From the NCBI GenBank assembly GCA_001871195.1, contig MNXA01000009.1, positions 1 to 64,000 on the forward strand: 64,000 nucleotides of DNA, given 5' to 3'. Below the pieces are notes generated by a model that did not search any database, was not told the origin of the DNA, and worked only from the letters and a program-made list of their open reading frames with translations. Positions 24,562 to 32,654 of the stretch are shown here, piece by piece. Position 1 is the first letter of the stretch, and every line of letters begins with the position of its first letter. This DNA is from Zetaproteobacteria bacterium CG1_02_55_237. Its GTDB lineage: Bacteria > Pseudomonadota > Zetaproteobacteria > Mariprofundales > Mariprofundaceae. A program made the position numbers and the translations under genes.

Positions 24562-26859
24562 TTAACGCGGCGGCTCCGGAAGCAACATCCCGGGCGGTTC
24601 CGGCTGCAGCAACGGTTCTTCTATCAACGGCTGTACCGGCATCTCGGGCGCCATACCCGCCTCCATCTCCGGATTAAAGTTGGGATTGTTTGCGATAAAT
24701 TCGTCACAACCTCGCTGAAAATTCTTCTCCGCTGAGGAGAACCAGGGAGATGCTCCTTTCAACCAGTGGAGCACTTCTCCGTTGATAGGACGTGCGGCCG
24801 TACCACACTCGATCATCGAAAGCGGGATCGTGTATTTGCCGAATAGGTTATTGTTGGCGAAATGGAAGCTCGCCTGCACCCATTGATCCATTGGCTGTTC
24901 CCATTTGCATTCGAGCGGTTTCATGCCGGGCGGTGTGACTAGCCGTGATACCTTTTTCATTCGCAACCGCCCTTCAATGCCATCACCGCTGCCCGTTCCC
25001 TCAAGGAAAGCATCCCCGATGGAAAAATTATCCATATCAAGCCCCTGGAGAGCATGGCAAACATCAACCACCTCCCCGCGGATACGGGAGCCTTCCACAG
25101 TCAGTCTGACCAACTGCCCTCCGAAAGAGTAAAGCCCGGCATGTTCTGGATCGATGGGCGTTCCCGTGGGTGCTGGTGACTCAGTCGAAGATCCGGTGGT
25201 CACCTTTTCCTTCGGCTTTCCGCATCCATCCTGCGAATAGGTAATTTTAACCGCTTTCAATGCTGCCAGAGCATCGTCCTGGGTTTTGAGGGCATATGCC
25301 AACAATTCATCGAGCACAGCCTCACCCTGCCCTGCCGCGCTATTACCTCCGGCCCGTTTCCCTGCCGCGGCCGGCGCGATCTCCAGACAGGCACGCACCT
25401 TGCGCAGTGCATCGTTCTGCGCGAATTCCATAGCCATCTGGCCCTGCTCAATGGCCTGTTCCAGAGCCAGTCGTGCCTGATCCAGAGGCCACGCGAATTC
25501 GCTGTCTATCGCCGCCTCGTGGCTTCGTAACGCCAGGAGCTCGTCCTCTACGGCGCGCTCGGCCATGTCCCTGGATTCGCGGTAGCTGTCCGCTGCGGAT
25601 GAACCATCCTTTCTTGCCTGGGCGTATTTCCGGTTCCATTCCCCGGCCTTCTTTTCATTTGCGGCAATCTTTGCGCGCAACTCATCCAGCGTCTTCAACC
25701 TTGCTTCGTAGTCCTTGCGGACATCCTTGAGCTTGCTGCTGGCCGCTTCGATGCGTGCCTGATACTTGTCCGATACCGCCTTCAGGTCCGTTTCCGCCTC
25801 CGCCCGGCACTCCTTGAGACGCTGGCGCTTGATGCGGCAAGTAACGGCCAGACCCTCGAATTCTTCCAGCAGGGTCCCTGCCTGCTTTTCGGCTTTGCGC
25901 AGATGGATGTAGAGCCTTTGCGACAAGCGCCATTGCAAAATCCACAGCATGCGGTTGCGCTCATTTTCCGATAACTGCTGTTTCAAGGCCGAGAGCCTGT
26001 CTTGTCGTTGTTTCAGCTTTTCCTTGGCGATCCCCTCCAGCCCGGCGCGCAATACACCCAGGCCGATAGTGGACGGGGACAGCTCGATTTTTCCACTCGG
26101 GTTCGCCAGATAGGCGTTGTAGGCCTGAGCGGTGAGTGCATCGATGGCCTGATTCAACACCTCGTTGGTGGTGCTCGACACAAGATTCGGGTCCTTAACC
26201 CCCTTGGAGAAGATGGTGTTGATGTCTTCCTGCAGACTCTGGCTAAGGGCCGTGGCGACCAGCTTGCGCAAGGTGGCTTTGCTGGAGTCCAGCATCATCG
26301 AATTGCCGGTCCGCCCGGCGGTGTTGGCAGCAGACACAGTGAAGTCGCCGAGTGCAAGATTCAGGCGCTTGCTCAAGGTGCCGATATTACCGGTGATAAT
26401 CTGATTGAAATCGATCAGCGCATCGGAAACGGCTACCGCCATTTCCTGGTCGTTCAGTCCACCTTTGCTCTCCAGCAATAACCCCTCGGTATCCACCATG
26501 ATACCAGCCATGCGATGCATCTGCTTGCGCAGCGCCTCAGTGGACGACAGCACGGCCTGCAAGGCCTGCAGATACTTCGCCAGAGCCGTGGCGGCGACCT
26601 CGGCACCCTCGCAGTTCATCTCCCCGCACATCGCCTTGTCTTCGGACGCCGCCTTTGAAGCCGCAGCAAGCTGTGTCCTGATGCGTTGCATTTCCTCGCT
26701 AAGCATTTCGCCCTGATATTCGATGCTCATGCTTTGTCCGGCGCGCTCGGCGAACTGTTGCCGGACCTGCGTTTCGGGGCTGGATGCGGCATATGCGCCG
26801 GCTGGAAGCAGGCCAAAAAACATAAAAAGAAGAGAAAATGTCGCAGAAATGCGTTTCAT
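24562..26859 (-). CDS. Secreted coiled-coil protein of unknown function
   Basis: From ATG 26859 (AGGGAG upstream) the product has 765 residues. A signal peptide (KRISATFSLLFMFFGLLPAG to AYA) shows export. Residues roughly 30-330 are helical, with one Cys pair (CGEMNC). Residues 330-540 are a long coiled coil with further cysteines (TCRIKRQRLKEC). Then a linker leads to a C-terminal beta-rich domain (HAGLYSFGGQLVRLTVEG), and the protein ends in a Pro/Glu-rich tail (EPLLQPEPPGMLLPEPP). I do not recognise a family. It is transcribed away from the VWA gene across a shared 157-base promoter region, and both lie inside the serB-repeat bracket, so they probably act together in the periplasm. Confidence 0.75.
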   Translation of the reverse strand: MKRISATFSLLFMFFGLLPAGAYAASSPETQVRQQFAERAGQSMSIEYQGEMLSEEMQRIRTQLAAASKAASEDKAMCGEMNCEGAEVAATALAKYLQALQAVLSSTEALRKQMHRMAGIMVDTEGLLLESKGGLNDQEMAVAVSDALIDFNQIITGNIGTLSKRLNLALGDFTVSAANTAGRTGNSMMLDSSKATLRKLVATALSQSLQEDINTIFSKGVKDPNLVSSTTNEVLNQAIDALTAQAYNAYLANPSGKIELSPSTIGLGVLRAGLEGIAKEKLKQRQDRLSALKQQLSENERNRMLWILQWRLSQRLYIHLRKAEKQAGTLLEEFEGLAVTCRIKRQRLKECRAEAETDLKAVSDKYQARIEAASSKLKDVRKDYEARLKTLDELRAKIAANEKKAGEWNRKYAQARKDGSSAADSYRESRDMAERAVEDELLALRSHEAAIDSEFAWPLDQARLALEQAIEQGQMAMEFAQNDALRKVRACLEIAPAAAGKRAGGNSAAGQGEAVLDELLAYALKTQDDALAALKAVKITYSQDGCGKPKEKVTTGSSTESPAPTGTPIDPEHAGLYSFGGQLVRLTVEGSRIRGEVVDVCHALQGLDMDNFSIGDAFLEGTGSGDGIEGRLRMKKVSRLVTPPGMKPLECKWEQPMDQWVQASFHFANNNLFGKYTIPLSMIECGTAARPINGEVLHWLKGASPWFSSAEKNFQRGCDEFIANNPNFNPEMEAGMAPEMPVQPLIEEPLLQPEPPGMLLPEPPR

Positions 26860-27016
26860 GTGCGTCTCCCTGTTACCCTCGGCATCATCATTTAATCCCG
26901 ATTTCCAGCCCGGAGCAAGCATTTCGTGCACAGGGAAGCGCATGATTTTTGCAATCGACATATGTGCAGGTAATTCACTAGACTGTTTGCAATCGCCAAC
27001 CTTGGGGAGGTCGGAA
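26860..27016. promoter_or_regulatory. Divergent promoter region with repeated TTTGCAATCG
   Basis: The 157 bases between the two divergent genes contain TTTGCAATCG twice in direct orientation (26948-26957 and 26986-26995), 38 bases apart. This spacing, close to four helical turns, would suit a regulator binding one face of the DNA. No known operator consensus is claimed. Confidence 0.4.
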
Positions 27017-29047
27017 ATGATGAAACGTTACCTGATATTCGCATTGGCTTTGAGCATGTTTCTCCCGTTAACCGCACGCGCCGAGGGACAGCAGGCCATG
27101 CTGGTACTCGATGCCTCGGGCAGCATGTGGGGACAGATCAATGGTAAGTCCAAGATTGAGATCGCCCGCGAGGTGATCGCCGATGTGCTCAAGGGATGGA
27201 ATCCCGACACACGTCTAGGCCTGATCGCCTACGGTCACCGCAACAAGAGCGACTGTGAGGACATCGAAACACTGATTCGTACAGGACCGCTTGATGCCAC
27301 AGCCTTCAACAAGGTCGTAGCCGGCATCCAGCCCAAGGGCATGACGCCGATCTCCGCCGCCGTGATCCGTGCCGCCGATGCGCTGCAGTACAGCCGCGAG
27401 AAGGCCACTGTCATTCTGGTCTCCGACGGACAGGAAACCTGCCATGCCGATCCCTGCAAGACGGCTAGCGAGCTCGAAAAACGTGGCGTGGATTTCACCA
27501 TGCACGTCATCGGCTTCGATGTCTCCGACAAGCAAGGGCAACAGCAACTGCGCTGCATGGCCGACAACACTGGCGGGCGTTTCTTCACTGCCGCCAATGC
27601 AGCCGATCTGAAGCAGGCTCTGAGCACAGCCGTCAAGCAGGTGGAAGAAGCCAAGCCGGACCCGAACGCACCGGGCAACCTGCTGCTAACCACCGTTCTG
27701 GCCGAGGGGACGCCACCGCTCAATGTCAGCGAATGCAGTATATACAGCCAGCAGGGAGATGCAGGACGGCAGCAAGTGGATCGTCATGTAACGCATGCGA
27801 CCGAGCACGTGTTCAAATTGCCACCGGGACAATACATCGCCACCTGCAGTTATGGCTCCGCCTCGGCGGAAAAACAGGTGAGCATCATGGCTGGCAAGGG
27901 TGTGGGCGAACAACTTGTGCTCAATGCTGGCGAGCTCAATATGCACGGCGTGCTGCATGCAGGTGGAGACCCGGTCAACAGCGACGATTACCGTATCTAT
28001 CGTGAAACGACCGACGCATCCGGTAAGACGATCCGCCAGCAGTTTGCCTTCAGCAACCTGCATAATACCAAAGTCCATTTCACACTGCCGGCCGGCGACT
28101 ACATCGCGGCCATGAGCTACGGCAAAACCTCGGCTGAACAAAAGATACACATCGAAGCAGGTAAGACAGAGGAAATCGAACTGAACCTGCATGCCGGCAC
28201 ACTTCGCTTGCACGGCGTGCTGCATGCGGGCGGCGACCCACTCAACAGCGACGACTACCGCATCTATCGTGAAACCACCGACGCATCCGGCAAGACGGTT
28301 CGCCAGCAGATCGCCTTCGTCAACCTGCATTATACCAACGTTACCTTCACATTATCGGCCGGCGACTACATCGCCTTCATGGGCTACGGTCAGGCTTCGG
28401 CAGAACAAAAGGTACACGTCGAGGAAGGCAAGGCGCAGGAGATCGAACTGAACCTGCATGCCGGCAGACTGCATATCACCCCACTCGATGCTCCCGGCGG
28501 CAAGCCATTGAATATCGACGACTACCGCATCTACCGCGAAACCACCGACGAGTTTGGCAAAACGGCCCGCCGTCAGGTTTCCTACGTCAACATGCACTAT
28601 ACCAATGTCACCTTCACGCTACCCGACGGAGACTATATCGCCGTCGTCAGCCACAGAGGTCTTGAGGTCGAAAAAGCAGTGCATGTCGAAGAGGGCAAGA
28701 GCGTTGATGTGGAAATCGTACTGGCCCGAAAACATTACGACAGCCCTGTTGGCACCTGGAACAGCAGCGGAGGAAGGCTGGAACTCAATGCTAAGAGCGG
28801 AGATCGGTTCGAAGGCCACTACAGCACCGACAACGGCCGACTTATCCTGCAACGCGATGGCAGCCGCATGTCCGGGTACTGGGTCGAGGACGGCTCCAGC
28901 CAAACCTGTGCATCGAAACGTGACGGCAGCCTTCACTGGGGCCGCATCGAGTTGCAATTCAATAGTGACAACAACGGCTTTTCCGGCTGGTGGTCGTATT
29001 GCGATAGCAGCGAACATAGTGGTGACTGGGGCGGCGAGCGTAACTGA
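27017..29047 (+). CDS. Secreted von Willebrand A protein with three 89-residue repeats
   Basis: From ATG 27017 (GGGGAGG upstream) the product has 676 residues. A signal peptide precedes a VWA domain (about 24-210) with a full metal-ion-dependent adhesion site: DASGS (Asp32, Ser34, Ser36), the Thr of KGMTP, and the Asp of VSDGQE. Its cysteines (SDCED, ETCHADPC, RCMADN) suggest disulphides. A degenerate unit is followed by three tandem 89-residue beta-rich repeats, each with DDYRIYRETTD near residues 323, 412 and 501. A C-terminal domain (about 575-676) is rich in Gly, Ser and Trp. It is likely periplasmic or surface-bound and may bind protein or carbohydrate ligands; the target is unknown. Confidence 0.85.
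   Translation: MMKRYLIFALALSMFLPLTARAEGQQAMLVLDASGSMWGQINGKSKIEIAREVIADVLKGWNPDTRLGLIAYGHRNKSDCEDIETLIRTGPLDATAFNKVVAGIQPKGMTPISAAVIRAADALQYSREKATVILVSDGQETCHADPCKTASELEKRGVDFTMHVIGFDVSDKQGQQQLRCMADNTGGRFFTAANAADLKQALSTAVKQVEEAKPDPNAPGNLLLTTVLAEGTPPLNVSECSIYSQQGDAGRQQVDRHVTHATEHVFKLPPGQYIATCSYGSASAEKQVSIMAGKGVGEQLVLNAGELNMHGVLHAGGDPVNSDDYRIYRETTDASGKTIRQQFAFSNLHNTKVHFTLPAGDYIAAMSYGKTSAEQKIHIEAGKTEEIELNLHAGTLRLHGVLHAGGDPLNSDDYRIYRETTDASGKTVRQQIAFVNLHYTNVTFTLSAGDYIAFMGYGQASAEQKVHVEEGKAQEIELNLHAGRLHITPLDAPGGKPLNIDDYRIYRETTDEFGKTARRQVSYVNMHYTNVTFTLPDGDYIAVVSHRGLEVEKAVHVEEGKSVDVEIVLARKHYDSPVGTWNSSGGRLELNAKSGDRFEGHYSTDNGRLILQRDGSRMSGYWVEDGSSQTCASKRDGSLHWGRIELQFNSDNNGFSGWWSYCDSSEHSGDWGGERN
27950..28715 (+). 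repeat. Three tandem 267-bp coding repeats
   Basis: The DNA segment around the DDYRIYRETTD codons recurs at exact 267-base steps (27977, 28244, 28511). Copies 1 and 2 are close to identical over long runs; copy 3 is more diverged. A period of 89 codons without frame change points to duplication of a folded domain. Confidence 0.9.
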
Positions 29048-29064
29048 CCCGGATTGAACGGCTG

Positions 29065-29195
29065 GCATAAGAATCGCCTTCCACGCCAAACCCCGCGTGC
29101 GCGAACTGGCCCCCTACGCCCTCTCCCACGGTGGTCTCGATCGCACCCTTGATCTTCTTTGCGTATTTTTAATACGGACCAGACAGACACCTTGA
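29065..29195 (+). pseudogene. serB 3' fragment
   Basis: In frame, this piece encodes the serB C-terminus (IAFHAKPRVREL to GLDRTLDLL). Instead of the stop found in serB it continues CVFLIRTRQTP to TGA at 29193-29195. The six differences from serB are silent, so this fragment was under protein-coding selection until recently. It may be the original chromosomal 3' end, displaced when the module inserted. There is no start codon or ribosome binding site. Confidence 0.8.
29073..29159 (+). repeat. Direct repeat, copy B: displaced serB 3' end
   Basis: This is the second copy of the repeat at 24456-24542, 4617 bases away. Its left flank (GGCATAAGA) resembles the serB codons before the repeat (GGCATGGGC) for only a few bases. 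Confidence 0.95.
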
Positions 29196-29256
29196 AACAA
29201 TCGTACGTATAACGTTCTGAATATATAACCTGTAGCCAAATTATGGGAGAGCAAAC

Positions 29257-29766
29257 ATGACAACACATGGTTTACACGCCAATGCACATCGCCATGATCC
29301 ATATCGAACATTCAAGTTCCAGGTCTTGATTGACGGAAAACCAGTTGCTGGCTTGAAGAAAATGAGCGCGTTAATGAAGCCGTCGCGGGACATGGGCTGG
29401 CGCGCCGGCGGCGATAAACCTCATATGCGCACACTTCCGGGCGGCACCATGTATGAGGCGATTACACTCGAACAGGGCCTGACACATGACCCGGTTTTTG
29501 AGGCATGGGTTAACAAGGTGAACAGCTACGATGAAAATAGTGCTGCGTCTCTCAAGGACTTCCGCAAGGACATCGTAATCAATGTTCTTAACCTTCAGGG
29601 GCAAGTGGCAATATCCTACAAAGTCTATCGCGCCTGGGTTTCAGCATATCAGGCGCTGCCGGATTTCGATGCAAGCAGCACGAATGCGGTTGGCATCCAA
29701 AGCATCAAGCTGGAGCATGAGGGATGGGAGCGCGACACAGCAGTAAGCGAGCCTGCCGAAAGCTGA
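29257..29766 (+). CDS. Contractile-tail tube protein-like (gp19/TIGR02241 family), orphan
   Basis: The protein has 169 residues. The sequence YRTFKFQVLIDGKPVAGLKK, then RAGGDKPHMRTLPG and YEAITLEQGLTHDPVFEAWV, follows the pattern of tail-tube proteins of myophages and of extracellular contractile injection systems (Afp/PVC/MAC). There the family forms hexameric rings of the inner tube, and RxLPG...LxRGLTxD is the core signature. GGGAG lies about 8 bases before the ATG. No sheath, baseplate or spike gene is near, so it is an orphan. It may supply a distant injection system, or it may have been adopted for another use. The call is from remembered family pattern. Confidence 0.65.
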   Translation: MTTHGLHANAHRHDPYRTFKFQVLIDGKPVAGLKKMSALMKPSRDMGWRAGGDKPHMRTLPGGTMYEAITLEQGLTHDPVFEAWVNKVNSYDENSAASLKDFRKDIVINVLNLQGQVAISYKVYRAWVSAYQALPDFDASSTNAVGIQSIKLEHEGWERDTAVSEPAES

Positions 29767-29825
29767 AATCGCGAAGTATCTTGCTTCGCTCGGCATGCAG
29801 TCGTTCAACAGCTTCGTTTTTTGTC

Positions 29826-29855
29826 TCGTCCCACGTCTTCGCGGGAATGACGAAA
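29826..29855. repeat. Imperfect palindrome of the CGTCATTCCCGCG type
   Basis: On the minus strand the bases read TCGTCATTCCCGCGAAG and then an imperfect complement. This resembles the short dispersed intergenic repeat that begins CGTCATTCCCGC and is found in many proteobacteria. Only one copy is in the window, so its repeat nature is inferred. Confidence 0.4.
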
Positions 29856-29957
29856 TAAAAGCCGGTTTTTCAGATTCGTTTAAGAATCGATGCCTATTGT
29901 GCGCCGTCTAAATAAAACGGCCCCGGCAACGCGGCCATAATTCGGGAGACACATTAA

Positions 29958-30539
29958 ATGAAAAAGATGATCGCTACAGCAGCACTCGCACTGGCCATCA
30001 CCGGCGCAGCCTCTTCGGCAAAAGCACAGGACATTTCCTACTACACCGGCCTGGGCCTGGGCACGCTTAACACCGAGTACAAGGCCACTGGCGTTGACCA
30101 GACCAAGACAACCCTCGGCGGCTTTGTTAAATTCGGTGCGGATTTCAATGAGTACTTCGCTGCAGAATTGCGTCTTGGCATGAGCGGCAAGAACAAGAAG
30201 GTCATCGGTGGAACCGAGCGCACTTTCTCCAGCCCGTTCTTCGTCTCCTACCTGGCCAAGGGCAAGTACCCGGTCACATCTGACATCGATGTGTTCATGC
30301 TGGCTGGTGCCACCACCGCACGCATTAAGGGCACGTCCGCAGGCCTTACCCAGACCAAGACCAAGACCGGCCTGAGCCTGGGTGCTGGTATGGATTACAA
30401 GCTCGACAGCAATGTCTCCGTCGGTGCTGAGTGGACCCAGTACATGTTCCCGGTCAAGCTGGCCGCGGGTTCCGTGTTCGGCACTGATGCCAAGGCCCGT
30501 ATGTGGGGCGCGACTGTCAACACCACCTACCACTTCTAA
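29958..30539 (+). CDS. Outer-membrane beta-barrel protein
   Basis: The protein has 193 residues. A signal peptide (MKKMIATAALALAITGAASS, cut after AKA) is followed by alternating amphipathic strands typical of a small eight-strand OmpA-like barrel. It ends in the outer-membrane assembly signal with terminal Phe (TYHF). GGGAG lies upstream, and a strong terminator follows, so it is a single-gene transcript. Codon choice is strongly biased (AAG, GGC, CTG), as in highly expressed genes. No ligand can be named. Confidence 0.85.
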   Translation: MKKMIATAALALAITGAASSAKAQDISYYTGLGLGTLNTEYKATGVDQTKTTLGGFVKFGADFNEYFAAELRLGMSGKNKKVIGGTERTFSSPFFVSYLAKGKYPVTSDIDVFMLAGATTARIKGTSAGLTQTKTKTGLSLGAGMDYKLDSNVSVGAEWTQYMFPVKLAAGSVFGTDAKARMWGATVNTTYHF

Positions 30540-30561
30540 AATAAAGAATCTCTGGTACAAC

Positions 30562-30604
30562 AAACAGGGAGGCAATTGCCTCCCTGTTTTATTTTATTTT
30601 TCCA
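30562..30604 (+). terminator. Rho-independent terminator of the barrel gene
   Basis: A perfect palindrome, left arm AAACAGGGAGGCAA at 30562-30575 and its complement at 30576-30589, is followed by TATTTTATTTTT. Allowing for a small loop in the centre, the stem has about 12 pairs. It may also terminate transcripts arriving from the sucrose operon on the other strand. Confidence 0.93.
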
Positions 30605-30692
30605 TATATTAAACACTAATTCTACATAAGAAATTTAACAGCACAGAGCCCCTTGAGGTGTCTCCAAGAATCTAGGGCCTGTTAACACTAAA

Positions 30693-32654
30693 TCATGTCA
30701 TGGAATCGCTTAACCAGTAAAAACTATACGCCGGGATCACCAACTGATCCTTGAATAACTGCGGCGATTCGCCGGAATAGAGATCGCGCAATCTGCCAAG
30801 TTCAAAGCTGACGTTCTTGCCAAGTTCACCAAGTGTGAGCGACTGCGGCGAGGCATCAAAATTACCCACAACCAGAACATTGTCGCCTAACTGGAACGGA
30901 TTGCTGCGCATGAATGCAAAGAGATGGATGTTTTCGGTCTGCAGCAGATCGCGATTGTTGTAATCGGCGAAAGCAGGGATGCATTTGCGCACAGAAATCA
31001 TCTTTTTCAGGCCATCGAAAATACGCTGTTCCGGCGTACCCCGCTTGTATCGCATGTCAGCCCGTTCCCAATCGATGACCGGACGGTGTATCCAGCGACT
31101 GTCCCCTCCCTTGTTTTCATCCTGCATGATGGCGTAATTATTCAGCGTACCGATTTCATCGCCGTAATAGAGCAACGGGATGCCACCGAAGGACATCACC
31201 ATGCTGTGCAACAACAGAATCAGGTTGATACTGTGGTCAATGCCTTCCTGATCGCCTTGCTCCAGCGCAACCTCCAACCCCACCAGCGAAGCCAGTTCGC
31301 CGGAAATGCGGGCGTCCCCGGTCCTTTCATTTTGACCGAAGGGTTGACCGCGAGCCGTTGACTCGTCGAATTTACCGGTAAAATAATCAACCAGAAATCG
31401 CCGATGCGAAAACGGTTCGTAACCGACCTGCACGATATCAGCGTCGTCAAATCCGAGGCCGATATCATCATGACAACGCACGTAATTCAACCAGGTCGCC
31501 CGATCAAGCTTGCTCGGTAGATTGAGAATACCCTGATTGAGCAACTTGGCGTTCTTGGTCGCCATCGCATCCCATAGCAGAGCCATGAAGGTGGCGTTGT
31601 AGGCAATTTCGCACTCCTTGGCGATCACCGCGTCCTCGCCGAAATACTTGGTGATTTCGACAGGTGCAACAATCGCCTCGGCAATAAACAGCACGCCCGG
31701 CGCAGTTACCTGACAACAGTCCTTCATCATCTGCAGAATCAAATGCGCTTCCCGCTCATTCTGGCAAAGCGTTCCGATCTTTTTCCATAAAAAGGCAACG
31801 GCATCCAGACGCAGGATATCCGCCCCCTGATTGGCCCAAAATAGAATGATATCGATCATCTCGATGAATACTGCAGGATTGCTGTAATTGAGGTCCCACT
31901 GGTAATTGTTGAATACCGTCATCACCCACTTATCCATGGTTTCATTTAAGGTGAAGTTGCCCGGTGAGGTTTCCGGAAAAATCTCAGGCATGGTCTCCTC
32001 AAACATGTCGGGAATATCGCGGTTATCGAAGATGTAATAGTAATCCTGATATTTCTTCTCGCCGGCCCGTGCACGTGCAGCCCAGTCATGCTCGTCGGAG
32101 GTGTGGTTCACGACTACATCAAGGGTCAGCAGGATGTTGCGGCGGCGCATATCTGAGGACAATGCGCGCAGATCGTCCAGTGTGCCGATACGCTCATCAA
32201 CATCACGGAAATTGCTTACCGCATAGCCGCCATCACTGGCTCCCTGCGGGCATTGCAGGATAGGCATGACATGCACCATATTGACGCCGAGTTCCTGCAA
32301 ATAGCTCAGGCGACCACGCATACCCTGCAGATTGCCTGCAAAGCCATCGCTATACAGGGCCATACCCACCCACTCCTGGCTGAGAAACCAGTTATGATTG
32401 CGTTCGCGTTCGATATCGAGCTTCTTCAGCGCTTTGTCGCGTCTGAGGTAGTTGATGGCCATCACCTCGACAAGGCGGACCATCTGGCGCTCAATATCCT
32501 CGCGTTTGCCATATAATTGATAAAACAACGAATAAATCGCATAAAAATTGGCGCCGAGACGCGTATAGAAATGGCGCAGGTCGCGAGCGCGAATTTCAGG
32601 CTTTAGTTCATCCAGGATGCGGTTGAGCATCGAATGGGATATCTGTTCATACAT
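30693..32654 (-). CDS. ams: Amylosucrase (GH13)
   Basis: The product has 653 residues, the size of Neisseria amylosucrase. This enzyme transfers glucose from sucrose to an alpha-1,4-glucan and releases fructose. The N-terminal helical domain is followed by the GH13 barrel: DVVVNHTSDEHDW, nucleophile Asp284 in LRLDAVAF, acid/base Glu326 in FIAEAIV and Asp396 in CHDDIG. No signal peptide is seen, so it acts in the cytoplasm on the sucrose made by the same operon. It is last of the operon and its start overlaps the fructokinase end by 8 bases. Sucrose hydrolase or trehalose synthase activity is a less likely alternative. Confidence 0.88.
   Translation of the reverse strand: MYEQISHSMLNRILDELKPEIRARDLRHFYTRLGANFYAIYSLFYQLYGKREDIERQMVRLVEVMAINYLRRDKALKKLDIERERNHNWFLSQEWVGMALYSDGFAGNLQGMRGRLSYLQELGVNMVHVMPILQCPQGASDGGYAVSNFRDVDERIGTLDDLRALSSDMRRRNILLTLDVVVNHTSDEHDWAARARAGEKKYQDYYYIFDNRDIPDMFEETMPEIFPETSPGNFTLNETMDKWVMTVFNNYQWDLNYSNPAVFIEMIDIILFWANQGADILRLDAVAFLWKKIGTLCQNEREAHLILQMMKDCCQVTAPGVLFIAEAIVAPVEITKYFGEDAVIAKECEIAYNATFMALLWDAMATKNAKLLNQGILNLPSKLDRATWLNYVRCHDDIGLGFDDADIVQVGYEPFSHRRFLVDYFTGKFDESTARGQPFGQNERTGDARISGELASLVGLEVALEQGDQEGIDHSINLILLLHSMVMSFGGIPLLYYGDEIGTLNNYAIMQDENKGGDSRWIHRPVIDWERADMRYKRGTPEQRIFDGLKKMISVRKCIPAFADYNNRDLLQTENIHLFAFMRSNPFQLGDNVLVVGNFDASPQSLTLGELGKNVSFELGRLRDLYSGESPQLFKDQLVIPAYSFYWLSDSMT

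Noticed and set aside
24552-24583. GCTTCCGG...CCGGAAGC hairpin between serB and the coiled-coil gene as a terminator
   Set aside because: The stem has 8 pairs with a long 16-base loop and no T-run on either strand; it may be chance within the Pro-rich coding end.
26862-26961. Upstream extension of the coiled-coil protein by 34 codons
   Set aside because: The signal peptide begins at Met35 and AGGGAG precedes that codon.
26723-27016. Upstream extension of the VWA gene by 98 codons
   Set aside because: It would bury the signal peptide and overlap the divergent gene; GGGGAGG before ATG 27017 is the clear start.
29771-29789. GCGAAG-TATCTTG-CTTCGC as terminator of the tail-tube gene
   Set aside because: A 6-bp stem without a following T-run; too weak to call.
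30660-30693. GGGCCTGTTAACACTA resembles an IS terminal repeat
   Set aside because: Only one copy is in the window, and no transposase or target duplication is next to it.
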